From positions 1-5,433 of the forward strand of contig DURG01000150.1 in NCBI GenBank assembly GCA_012837465.1: 5,433 bases of DNA, read 5' to 3'. The translations under genes and the position numbers were made by a program. Shown piece after piece: positions 1 through 5,433 of this stretch (position 1 is the stretch's first letter; each line of letters starts with the position of its first letter). The notes below the pieces were generated by a model. That model saw only the letters and a program-made list of their open reading frames with translations. It was not told the DNA's origin and made no database searches. This DNA is from Propionibacterium sp. (GTDB lineage Bacteria > Actinomycetota > Actinomycetes > Propionibacteriales > Propionibacteriaceae).

Positions 1-66
1 ACAGGTCCGAGGGAAGCTGCGGGGGCCCTTCGTCGCTCGTAGAACTCGCGCCAGGGGCCAGACGCG
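1..66. other. Short flank after ribY-like gene, no gene supported
   Basis: This stretch lies downstream of the minus-strand substrate-binding-protein stop. I see no ATG or GTG start and no Shine-Dalgarno sequence on the minus strand, so a downstream transporter ATPase, if present, would have to start beyond the window edge. Only weak inverted repeats are present (short CGCG and GAAG/CTTC pairings), with no T-run that would make a convincing intrinsic terminator. On the plus strand, one frame closes at a TAG at 40-42, which could be the tail of a convergent gene, but 13 codons are too few to judge. Confidence 0.5.
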
Positions 67-1062
67 TCAGAGGACGTCGAGGTAGGGGTCCGACGGCGGG
101 GCGTCGATGATGCCGGCCGACTGCAGGAACTCCCCCATCCGGCCGAACGCCGCGGTGTCGACGGCGACGCTGACCTCGCCGTCGCGCTGCCAGAGGCCGG
201 CGGTCGCCGCCAGCACCTTCTCGGCGGTGGCCCGCTGCTCCGGCTCCGCCATGGCGGGCACGTGCTCGGCGGTGGCGTCGAGGGCCAGCTGGGGATCGGC
301 GATGATGGCCTCCTCCGCCTCCTGCATGCCCGACGCGACGGCGCGCAGCACGTCCTCGGGCACCGTGGTGCCGGGCGTGACCAGGCTGGGCCCCACGAGC
401 AGTGCCTCGGCGGGGTCGAACACGGGGATCGAGAGGGAGGCGATGGCCTGGTTGCTGAGTTGGACGCCCTCGTTGTTGACGAATCCCATCGCGAAGTCCA
501 CCTGCCGGGCGGCCAGCGCGGACAGCGTGGTGTAGCCGATGTCGACCAACTCCACGTCTGCCTCGGTGAGGCCCGCCTCGTGGATGGCGCACAGGGCGGC
601 GTAGTAGCTGGAGCCGAAGTGGCCCGGGATGCCCAGGGTGGCGCCCTTGAGCACCTCGAGCCCGGCATCGGAGCCGTGCACGGCAGGGTCGCCGCCCATC
701 ACGTTGAGGGGATAGGTCTGGTAGGCGGTGGCGAAGGTGCGCAGGTCGTTGCCGCCAGCCTTGGCCACCATGGCCTCGTCGGCAGAGGCAAACACGATGT
801 CCTCCTGGCCACCGAGCACCGCGCCCCAGAGGTCTTCCTGCTGCCCGTGGTGGCGCAGCGTCACGTCGAGGCCGTGCTTGGCGAACAGCCCTTCCTTCAC
901 GCCTACGTAGAAGGGGCTGAACTGCACGTTGGGGATGAAGGTAAGCCCGACGGTGAGCTTGCCGTCGCCCACGGCCTCGGGTTGCTGTTCCCCGCACGCC
1001 GAGAGCCCGGCGGCTGCGCCGGCGGCGAGGGAGGCCAGCAGTATGCTGCGTCGATTGATCAT
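67..1062 (-). CDS. ribY: Substrate-binding lipoprotein of an ABC transporter, NMT1/ThiY-like; probable riboflavin-binding RibY
   Basis: This 331-residue protein is the extracytoplasmic binding component of an ABC importer. The N-terminus is a lipoprotein signal: MINRR, a short hydrophobic Ala/Leu stretch, then the lipobox L-S-A-C with the lipidated cysteine at residue 23. The NRRSILL sequence also resembles a twin-arginine motif. The mature part starts KLTVGL (35-40), followed by the family-typical segment IPNVQFSPFYVGVKEGLF (43-60). GIPGHFGSSYYAAL (144-157) is a probable ligand-binding loop of the NMT1/ThiY fold. Length is normal for the family. The start at 1062 is chosen because AAGGAG lies 7 nt upstream and the signal peptide begins there; the frame stays open far upstream, but that extension is an out-of-frame reading of the permease gene. 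The ATG overlaps the permease TGA (ATGA), so the two are probably translationally coupled. By sequence alone it could bind a thiamine precursor; the FMN riboswitch upstream of the operon favours riboflavin. The binding-protein call is firm, the ligand is inferred. Confidence 0.88.
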   Translation of the reverse strand: MINRRSILLASLAAGAAAGLSACGEQQPEAVGDGKLTVGLTFIPNVQFSPFYVGVKEGLFAKHGLDVTLRHHGQQEDLWGAVLGGQEDIVFASADEAMVAKAGGNDLRTFATAYQTYPLNVMGGDPAVHGSDAGLEVLKGATLGIPGHFGSSYYAALCAIHEAGLTEADVELVDIGYTTLSALAARQVDFAMGFVNNEGVQLSNQAIASLSIPVFDPAEALLVGPSLVTPGTTVPEDVLRAVASGMQEAEEAIIADPQLALDATAEHVPAMAEPEQRATAEKVLAATAGLWQRDGEVSVAVDTAAFGRMGEFLQSAGIIDAPPSDPYLDVL

Positions 1063-1898
1063 GTTGTTTCTCCTTGCAGGCGGGCCACTGCCGCTCGCTC
1101 CACCAGTTGGATGAGCCCGTACAGGGCCATGGCGGAGAGGCTGATCCAGGCCACCACTGCGAAGACGCCGGTGGTGTCTGCGGCCTCTCGGGACAACGTG
1201 AGGAGGGTGCCCAGGCCCGCGCCGCCCATGACGAGTTCGCCGACGACCGCGCCGGTCATGGCGAGCACCACGCCGCCGCGCACGCCGGCCAGCACCGCGG
1301 GTGCCGCCATGGGCAACTCGATGTGGACCAGGCGCTGCCACGAGTTGGCGCCGTCGAGGAGGGCGTTTTCCACCACGCGCATGTCGAGGGACCGGAATCC
1401 GACGATGGTGGTGGTGACCATGGGGAAGAACGCGACGATCGCACACAGCACCGCGATCGGGATGGTGCCGTAGCCGATCCACAGCACCAGCAGCGGCGCG
1501 GTGGCCACCAGCGGCACCGTCTGGGTGATCGCGACGACGGGCTCCATCACCGCCGCCAGCAACCGCGAGTGCGTGATGACGATCCCCAACGGGATGGCGA
1601 TCACCAGCGCGAACGCGACGCCCAGCAGCGCGGCGAGCAGCGTGGGCGACAGGTAGCGCCACGCGATGCCGAGTTGCGCCTGCGAGGCCATGCGCACGAC
1701 GACGTCGTCCGGGCCCGGCAGGTACAGCGGTGCGATCAGGCCACTGGCCGTCACTGCCCACCACACCAGCACCGCGAGGGTGAATGCGATGGCGGCGGGC
1801 AGCCAGCGGCCAGCGGTGGGCCTGGTGCGCGCGGGGTAGGCAGACCACAGCCCGAGGTGGGCAAGGCTGCGCGCCCTGCGTCGCTCTGCGGTGGTCAT
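1059..1898 (-). CDS. ribX: ABC transporter permease, ThiX/SsuC-like; probable riboflavin importer permease RibX
   Basis: This 279-residue inner-membrane permease belongs to the binding-protein-dependent transport family. After a basic, Arg-rich cytoplasmic N-terminus (1-31) there are about six hydrophobic segments, roughly 32-52, 84-108, 113-140, 145-165, 201-225 and 245-268. The cytoplasmic EAA loop that docks the ATPase is intact at 177-196: E177-N-A, G183, then nine residues and I193-E-L-P196, an exact fit to the EAA-x3-G-x9-I-x-LP pattern. The start at 1898 is preceded by AAGGAG with a 10-nt gap; a longer reading from 2033 would run into the riboswitch leader and has no hydrophobic logic. 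It is the first gene after the FMN riboswitch and its stop overlaps the binding-protein start by 4 nt. Placing the permease before the binding protein, with no ATPase visible, matches the RibXY transporter described in Chloroflexus. The permease class is clear; flavin as substrate is inferred from the riboswitch. Confidence 0.87.
   Translation of the reverse strand: MTTAERRRARSLAHLGLWSAYPARTRPTAGRWLPAAIAFTLAVLVWWAVTASGLIAPLYLPGPDDVVVRMASQAQLGIAWRYLSPTLLAALLGVAFALVIAIPLGIVITHSRLLAAVMEPVVAITQTVPLVATAPLLVLWIGYGTIPIAVLCAIVAFFPMVTTTIVGFRSLDMRVVENALLDGANSWQRLVHIELPMAAPAVLAGVRGGVVLAMTGAVVGELVMGGAGLGTLLTLSREAADTTGVFAVVAWISLSAMALYGLIQLVERAAVARLQGETT
1070..1075 (-). promoter_or_regulatory. Shine-Dalgarno of the binding-protein gene
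   Basis: AAGGAG sits 7 nt before the ATG at 1062, inside the last codons of the permease gene. It fixes the start of the binding protein and shows that the gene has its own strong ribosome entry in addition to the ATGA stop/start overlap. This suits a lipoprotein needed in excess over its permease. Confidence 0.8.
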
Positions 1899-1899
1899 G

Positions 1900-1929
1900 G
1901 CCCCGTCACTCCTTCTCCAGGCCCGGGGC
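1900..1929 (-). promoter_or_regulatory. Hairpin presenting the permease Shine-Dalgarno in its loop (candidate expression platform)
   Basis: On the minus strand GCCCCG (1929-1924) can pair with CGGGGC (1905-1900), a 6-bp all-G/C stem ending one base before the permease ATG. The 18-nt loop holds the Shine-Dalgarno AAGGAG (1914-1909). Such a structure could hinder or modulate ribosome loading. In GC-rich DNA a 6-bp stem can occur by chance, so the regulatory role is an inference. Confidence 0.35.
1909..1914 (-). promoter_or_regulatory. Shine-Dalgarno of the permease gene
   Basis: AAGGAG lies 10 nt upstream of the ATG at 1898. The spacing is slightly long but usable. It is the only good ribosome-binding site in the leader and decides the start of the permease. 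It is the likely target if the FMN riboswitch acts on translation. Confidence 0.75.
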
Positions 1930-1964
1930 GCGCGCCATGCGGACGACCTTCGTCCCTCGATACC

Positions 1965-1987
1965 CGCTCGTTCGTACCTCACGAGCG
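1965..1987 (-). other. Stem-loop in riboswitch leader
   Basis: CGCTCGT (1987-1981) and ACGAGCG (1971-1965) form a perfect 7-bp stem with a 9-nt loop, about 35 nt downstream of the aptamer and 65 nt before the permease start. No U-run follows, so it does not look like an intrinsic terminator. It may be part of the expression platform or a Rho/pausing element. The stem is seen directly; its function is not known. Confidence 0.45.
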
Positions 1988-2019
1988 CACTCGGGACGCG
2001 GCATCGCGCCGAATGGCGA

Positions 2020-2144
2020 CGAGTTCCTCCCATCCAGACTCTGACTGTCGGTCTCGGAATTTCACCGAGTCAACTCCGAGGCTTGCGCCAAGGAGGTCGC
2101 GGACTTTGACCGCCGGTTCGGACTTTCACCGACCCCGGAACACG
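2020..2144 (-). promoter_or_regulatory. FMN riboswitch aptamer (RFN element)
   Basis: The minus strand carries the hallmark RFN sequence blocks in order. P1 is closed by CGUGUUCC (2144-2137) with GGAACUCG (2027-2020), with one U-U mismatch. The P2 arm GUCGGUGAAAGUCCGAAC is at 2133-2116, followed by CCGGCGGU and the conserved AGUCCGCGAC. A variable P4 arm is capped by GGC-GCAA-GCC, a GNRA tetraloop (2089-2080). The P5 arm CUCGGUGAAAUUCCGAG is at 2069-2053, then ACCGACAGU, and the closing GUCUGGAUGGGAG is at 2039-2027. The class binds flavin mononucleotide and turns off riboflavin synthesis or uptake genes when FMN is abundant. It lies about 120 nt upstream of the permease start and is the main evidence that the transporter handles flavin. 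I see no terminator with a U-run after it, which favours control of translation or Rho-dependent control. The aptamer call is nearly certain; the mechanism is open. Confidence 0.96.
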
Positions 2145-2154
2145 TTTGCCTCAC

Positions 2155-2160
2155 ACCTTA
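2155..2160 (-). promoter_or_regulatory. Candidate -10 element of the riboswitch-transporter operon
   Basis: TAAGGT on the minus strand fits the TANNNT actinobacterial -10 pattern and would start transcription near 2148, just 4 nt before the riboswitch P1 helix at 2144. That position is what one expects for a riboswitch leader. No recognisable -35 (TTGACA-like) lies at 17-18 nt, so the call rests on the hexamer and its placement. Confidence 0.42.
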
Positions 2161-2163
2161 GCA

Positions 2164-2182
2164 CCGGCGGGAGGGGAGCCGG
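2164..2182 (-). terminator. Weak hairpin just after the glnE stop
   Basis: Immediately after the glnE TGA (2186-2184), CCGGC (2182-2178) can pair with GCCGG (2168-2164) around a 9-nt pyrimidine-rich loop, extendable by one G-U pair. There is no T-run, so it is at best a weak or non-canonical terminator. It may only protect the 3' end, or partly separate glnE from the riboswitch operon. Confidence 0.28.
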
Positions 2183-2183
2183 C

Positions 2184-5102
2184 TCAGCCCTTCCAGAACA
2201 CCTCATCGACGACGCCCGCCGCCCGGCGCAACAGGCGACGGGTGTCGTCCACGAGGCGGGAGGCCTCACCAGAGCGGTAGCCGAGCAGCAGCGCAATGGC
2301 GGCCAGTTCCCTGGTGTCGGACGGGAGGGAGTCGCCTGCGCGGCCGCGCACCAGCATGATGGCGTCGCGCAGCATGCTGGCCCGGTGCCAGGCCTCGGAG
2401 AGGCGCGCGGACTGGCCGTCCGTGAGGATCTCCAGCCTGGCCAGCAGCGCGAGGGTGTCCAGCGTCGAGGTGGCCCGCAGCCCGGGGTGCTCGTGGGCGT
2501 GTTGCAGTTGCAGCAACTGCGCGGTCCACTCGACGTCGGAGAGCCCGCCGGGGCCGAGCTTGAGGTGGCGTTCCTTGGGCACCCCGCGCGGGATTCGCTC
2601 GTTCTCCATCCGCGACTTGAGCTTGCGGATCTCGGAGACCTGTTGCCGTGTGAGCCCACCCTCCGGGTACCTGAACCAGTTGATCCCCGCCAGCAACGGG
2701 TGGGTCAGCGCGCTGTCTCCGGCCCCGTGGCGGGCGCGCAACAGCATCTGGGCCTCCCACGTGGAGGCCCACTTCTCGTAGTAGGCGAGGCACGAAGAGA
2801 TCGTGCGCACCTGTGGCCCACCCTTGCCCTCGGGCCGCAGGTCCGTGTCGATGGCGAGGGCGGGATCCGGGCCGGGCTTGCCGATCAGGTCGGCCGCGCG
2901 TCGAACCAGGTCCGTGGCCCGGGCGAGGTCGTCGCCCTCGGTACCATCGGGCACGACGAACATGCAGTCGGCGTCGGAGGAGTAGCTCATCTCATAGCCG
3001 CCCCAGCGCCCCAGCGCCACCACCCCGATCGGCGGGGCGTCGATCTCGCGTCGGGCCAACTCCAGGCCGGCGTCGACGGTGGCGGAGGCCAGGTCGCTGA
3101 GCGCGGTGCCCACGGCGGCGAGATCGGCGTGCCCGAGCACGTCGCTGAGTGCCACGCGGCAGAGCTCGGCCCGGCGTAGGGCCCGCACGGAGGACGTGGC
3201 CTGCTCGAGGTCGTCGTAACGCGCGACGGCCCGGCTCATCGCGTCGGTGAGCTCATCGACGGAGCGCGGGCGCAGATCGTCGGTGCTGGCCAGCATCCGG
3301 ATGTGTTCGGGGGCCCGCTTGAGGAGGTCGACGACGTACCTGCTCGACGACGCCACCCGGGCCAGGCGCTGGGCCATGTAGCCCTCGTCGCGCAGGGCCC
3401 GCAGGTACCACGACGTGGCGCCGAGCGACTCGGAGAGTTGCCGGAAGGCGAGCAGCCCGAAATCCGGGTTGGGGCCGTCGGCGAACCACTGCAGCATGGC
3501 AGGCAGCAGTTGGCGTTGGATCTCGGTGCCCCGGTCCGAACCCGTGGTCAGCGCCCGGATGTGGCCCAGCCCGGATTGCGGATCCGCGAAGCCCAGCGCG
3601 CGCATGCGGGTGCTGGCCGCCTCGGTGCTGAGCTGCAACTCGTCGGTGCGCAACGGGGTGACGGCGTCGAGCAGCGGGGAGAAGAACAGCCGCTGTTGCA
3701 GGCGGCGGACGCGGCGGGTGGAGTCGCGCCACTTCGCGCCGAGCTCCTCGGCCGTGAGCCCCATGGAGCGGGCCACCTGGCTGACGGCCTCCTCCTCGTC
3801 CGGCACGAGGTGGGTGCGGCGCAGCCGGCGCAACTGGACGCGGTGCTCGAGCACCCGCTGGAAACGGTAGGCGCGGCTGAGTTCGGCGCCGTCGGCGCGG
3901 CCGATGTAGCCGGAGGCCACCAGGGCCATCAGCCCGCCGAAGGTGCCCCGCGAGCGGATCCGCTCGTCGGCCCTGCCGTGGACGAGTTGGAGGAGTTGGA
4001 CGGAGAACTCGGTGTCGCGCAGGCCACCGGAGCCCAGCTTGATCTCGCGCTCGGCCTGCTTGGCGGGGATCAGGGAGATGACGCGCTCGCGCATGGCGCG
4101 CACCTCGGTGAGGAAGCCGGGACGCTCCCCCGCCTGCCACACCAACGGCCAGACGAGGTCGACGAACTCCTGGCCCAGCTCAAGGTCGCCGGCCGCGGGG
4201 CGCGCCTTGAGCATGGCCTGGAACTCCCAGTTCTTCGCCCACTTGGCGTAGTAGGCGCGATAGCTCTCCAGGGTGCGCACCAGCGGCCCGGCCTTGCCCT
4301 CCGGGCGCAGGGCGGCGTCGACGGGCCAGATGCTGCCTTCGGCCGTGTGTGCGGAACAGATGCGCGCCTGCGCGGCGGCGAGCTTCGCTGCGACGGCGAG
4401 GGCGGCGTCCGCGTCTGCCCCCTCTGCGGGTTCGGCCACGTAGATGACGTCCACGTCGGAGATGTAGTTGAGCTCCTCGGCGCCGGTCTTGCCCATGGCC
4501 AGCACGGCCAGCCGGGCCAGCTCCCAGCCGGGCACCTCGGCGCGGGCATAGGCCAGTGAGAGGTCGAGCACGGCGTCGGCGACGTGGGAAAGCTCGGCGG
4601 CGACCTCGTGGACCAGTTCCTCGGGCTCGGGCGCCGCCAGGTCCCGGGCGGCGATCTCGATCAGTGCGGCCCGGTTCGCCAGGCGAAGCGCGTCGGGGCT
4701 GCCCGGGGCGACGCCGTCGACGACGTGGATGCGGTGGGCGAAGAACGCGCGCCAGCCGTCGTGGCCCCGGTGCTGGGGTTCGACGGCGAGCACCCGCGAC
4801 TCCGTGGGGTGGCGCACCAGCGTCTGCGCGAGCACGCTGGAGCCGCCCAGCACCAGCAGCAACCGGTGGAGCCAGCCCTCATCGGCCGCGATCTCCCGGA
4901 ACAGGGCAGGTGACGCGGCCTCGAAGCGTTCGAGGGAATCCAGCGCCAGGTCACGGTCCGCGACGGGTTCGAACATCGCGAGGTCGACGGGGGGCTCACC
5001 GCCGAGCCGTGCCGTCCACCGCTCCCAGACGCGGGCCGCGCCGCTGGCGGAGGCGAATCCCCTGCGCGCGAACTCTCCCACCGGGGACTGGTACCTGCCC
5101 AT
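2184..5102 (-). CDS. glnE: Bifunctional glutamine synthetase adenylyltransferase / adenylyl-removing enzyme
   Basis: This cytoplasmic enzyme tunes nitrogen assimilation by adding AMP to glutamine synthetase (inactivation) and removing it (reactivation). At 972 residues it is full length for the family and has the usual tandem architecture. The N-terminal half has the nucleotidyltransferase motif GKTGAEELNYISDVDVIY (204-221; metal-binding D216, D218) with a third acidic site D262 in VDAALRPEGK. The C-terminal half repeats this as GRWGGYEMSYSSDADCMF (698-715; D710, D712) and IDTDLRPEGK (D752). Each half then has matching helical blocks, KLGSGGLRDTEF (355-366) and KLGPGGLSDVEW (848-859). By homology the first half is the removase and the second the transferase; both active sites look intact. 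The ATG at 5102 has no Shine-Dalgarno, but a TAGTGT hexamer ends 6 nt before it, so a leaderless mRNA is likely. No glnA or PII gene lies in the window. The gene ends about 40 bp before the FMN riboswitch on the same strand; I regard them as separate units. Confidence 0.97.
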   Translation of the reverse strand: MGRYQSPVGEFARRGFASASGAARVWERWTARLGGEPPVDLAMFEPVADRDLALDSLERFEAASPALFREIAADEGWLHRLLLVLGGSSVLAQTLVRHPTESRVLAVEPQHRGHDGWRAFFAHRIHVVDGVAPGSPDALRLANRAALIEIAARDLAAPEPEELVHEVAAELSHVADAVLDLSLAYARAEVPGWELARLAVLAMGKTGAEELNYISDVDVIYVAEPAEGADADAALAVAAKLAAAQARICSAHTAEGSIWPVDAALRPEGKAGPLVRTLESYRAYYAKWAKNWEFQAMLKARPAAGDLELGQEFVDLVWPLVWQAGERPGFLTEVRAMRERVISLIPAKQAEREIKLGSGGLRDTEFSVQLLQLVHGRADERIRSRGTFGGLMALVASGYIGRADGAELSRAYRFQRVLEHRVQLRRLRRTHLVPDEEEAVSQVARSMGLTAEELGAKWRDSTRRVRRLQQRLFFSPLLDAVTPLRTDELQLSTEAASTRMRALGFADPQSGLGHIRALTTGSDRGTEIQRQLLPAMLQWFADGPNPDFGLLAFRQLSESLGATSWYLRALRDEGYMAQRLARVASSSRYVVDLLKRAPEHIRMLASTDDLRPRSVDELTDAMSRAVARYDDLEQATSSVRALRRAELCRVALSDVLGHADLAAVGTALSDLASATVDAGLELARREIDAPPIGVVALGRWGGYEMSYSSDADCMFVVPDGTEGDDLARATDLVRRAADLIGKPGPDPALAIDTDLRPEGKGGPQVRTISSCLAYYEKWASTWEAQMLLRARHGAGDSALTHPLLAGINWFRYPEGGLTRQQVSEIRKLKSRMENERIPRGVPKERHLKLGPGGLSDVEWTAQLLQLQHAHEHPGLRATSTLDTLALLARLEILTDGQSARLSEAWHRASMLRDAIMLVRGRAGDSLPSDTRELAAIALLLGYRSGEASRLVDDTRRLLRRAAGVVDEVFWKG

Positions 5103-5108
5103 GGGTTC

Positions 5109-5114
5109 ACACTA
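5109..5114 (-). promoter_or_regulatory. Candidate -10 of glnE, leaderless start
   Basis: TAGTGT (TANNNT type) on the minus strand is followed by exactly 6 nt and then the glnE ATG, so the predicted transcription start is the A of the start codon. This is the standard geometry of leaderless actinobacterial mRNAs and explains the missing Shine-Dalgarno. A poor -35-like TTATGC lies at 5138-5133 with an 18-nt spacer. Confidence 0.5.
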
Positions 5115-5135
5115 ACGTTCCCTGCGCCCGGCGCA

Positions 5136-5141
5136 TAAGCT
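5136..5141 (+). promoter_or_regulatory. Candidate -10 of the sterol-carrier-family gene
   Basis: TAAGCT fits TANNNT and lies 8 nt before the ATG at 5150, giving a start site within about 2 nt of the codon, again near-leaderless. No clear -35 is visible. It overlaps the possible -35 of the divergent glnE promoter, so the two promoters may compete for RNA polymerase. Confidence 0.38.
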
Positions 5142-5149
5142 TGGCCATC

Positions 5150-5433
5150 ATGTTCAAGCCCACGCCCATTGTCGTCGCCGCGCTGCGCGAGCGCCTCGAC
5201 GCCGACGGCGTGGCTGCGCTGGACGCCGAGCTGCGGCTCCGGCGCCCCGATCTCACCCACCTGCTGCTGCGCGCCGCCGCCGACCCCTCCCCTCTCGGAC
5301 GGGATCTGCTCGCCGCCGTCGCCCGCGCGGGCTGCTCGCTGCTGGGCGAGCGCCATCCGGGCGCGACGATCGAGGTGCGGGTGCCCCCGTTCGCCGCGGT
5401 CCAGATCGGCTTCGAGGCCGGCTCGCGCCACAC
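5150..5433 (+). CDS. Sterol carrier family protein (bacterial SCP-like), 5' part only
   Basis: The reading frame opens MFKPTPIVVAALRERL and stays open to the window edge, giving 94 complete codons. The N-terminal part is Ala/Leu/Arg-rich and looks helical. The segment IEVRVPPFAAVQIG followed by GSRHT at the cut end resembles the conserved block of actinobacterial proteins annotated as sterol carrier family (RVPPxxAVQ...RHTRG), which I recognise from memory. Such proteins have an SCP2-like fold; their ligand and role in bacteria are poorly known. The only in-frame ATG near the divergent promoter is at 5150; it has no Shine-Dalgarno, which suits the nearby -10. The gene diverges from glnE across 47 bp. 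In some actinobacteria this family lies next to purF/purM, so purine genes could follow beyond the window; that is a guess. Truncated by the window, not by mutation. Confidence 0.72.
   Translation, partial: MFKPTPIVVAALRERLDADGVAALDAELRLRRPDLTHLLLRAAADPSPLGRDLLAAVARAGCSLLGERHPGATIEVRVPPFAAVQIGFEAGSRH

Noticed and set aside
1063..1848. N-terminal extension of the substrate-binding protein to 593 residues
   Set aside because: The added part is the permease gene read in the wrong frame (Arg/Gly/Ala/His-rich). The true start at 1062 has an AAGGAG site and a lipoprotein signal peptide.
1899..2033. Longer permease starting at 2033
   Set aside because: The extra 45 residues would be encoded by the riboswitch leader and the end of the aptamer, have no membrane character, and bypass the Shine-Dalgarno at 1909-1914.
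2090..2095. CUCCUU in the aptamer P4 arm, an exact complement of the permease Shine-Dalgarno AAGGAG, as a built-in anti-SD
   Set aside because: The match is only 6 bp and does not extend. When FMN stabilises the aptamer this strand is held in P4, so it would release rather than block the SD with ligand, the reverse of normal FMN control. Probably coincidence in a variable arm.
1074..3179. Plus-strand open frame of 701 codons spanning the permease, the riboswitch and the end of glnE
   Set aside because: It is antisense to two well-supported genes and crosses the riboswitch. Its translation is rich in Arg, Gly, His and Gln with no domain, as expected for a mirror frame of GC-rich coding DNA, and it has no ribosome-binding site.
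3303..4559. Plus-strand open frame of 418 codons inside glnE
   Set aside because: It is antisense to the conserved nucleotidyltransferase and helical blocks of glnE, and its repetitive Gly/Ala/Val/Glu-rich translation shows no recognisable domain.
2184..5102. Two similar halves of glnE as a recent gene duplication or fusion
   Set aside because: The tandem adenylyl-removase/adenylyltransferase arrangement is the ancient, normal architecture of GlnE, and the halves are only similar, not near-identical.
4661..5431. Minus-strand open frame of 256 codons across the glnE start and the divergent gene
   Set aside because: It overlaps glnE in another frame, is antisense to the sterol-carrier gene, and runs through the intergenic promoter region. 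Its composition is typical of a shadow frame.

Overview
The window comes from a GC-rich bacterium, very probably an actinomycete (Actinomycetota). The evidence is strong G/C preference at third codon positions, a GlnE of actinobacterial type, the start of an actinobacterial-type sterol carrier family gene, and TANNNT -10 elements placed directly against start codons. I cannot name the genus from the sequence.

Layout: almost everything reads on the minus strand. From right to left: (i) 5150-5433 (+) is the 5' part of a sterol-carrier-family gene cut by the window edge; (ii) 5103-5149 is a 47-bp divergent intergenic region with two facing promoter-like elements and no Shine-Dalgarno sequence for either gene; (iii) 2184-5102 (-) is glnE, a complete 972-residue two-domain glutamine synthetase adenylyltransferase/adenylyl-removase; (iv) about 2020-2144 (-) is a well-conserved FMN riboswitch (RFN element), followed by about 120 nt of leader with possible expression-platform hairpins; (v) 1059-1898 (-) is an ABC-transporter permease; (vi) 67-1062 (-) is a substrate-binding lipoprotein of the NMT1/ThiY type, whose start overlaps the permease stop by 4 nt; (vii) 1-66 holds no gene I can support.

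How it fits together: the permease/binding-protein pair looks by sequence like a thiamine-precursor (ThiXY-type) transporter. The FMN aptamer in its leader argues that it is instead a riboflavin/flavin importer of the RibXY kind: uptake is made when FMN is scarce and shut off when FMN is plentiful. No ATPase gene is visible, so the ATP-hydrolysing subunit is either beyond the left edge or encoded elsewhere. GlnE is a separate unit of nitrogen control. It ends only about 40 bp before the riboswitch, so read-through between the two is possible but unproven.

The most interesting points are the FMN-riboswitch-controlled RibXY-like operon without a visible ATPase, and the very compact divergent, possibly leaderless, glnE/sterol-carrier promoter region. 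I found no sign of a mobile element, CRISPR array, tRNA/rRNA or wholly unknown system.
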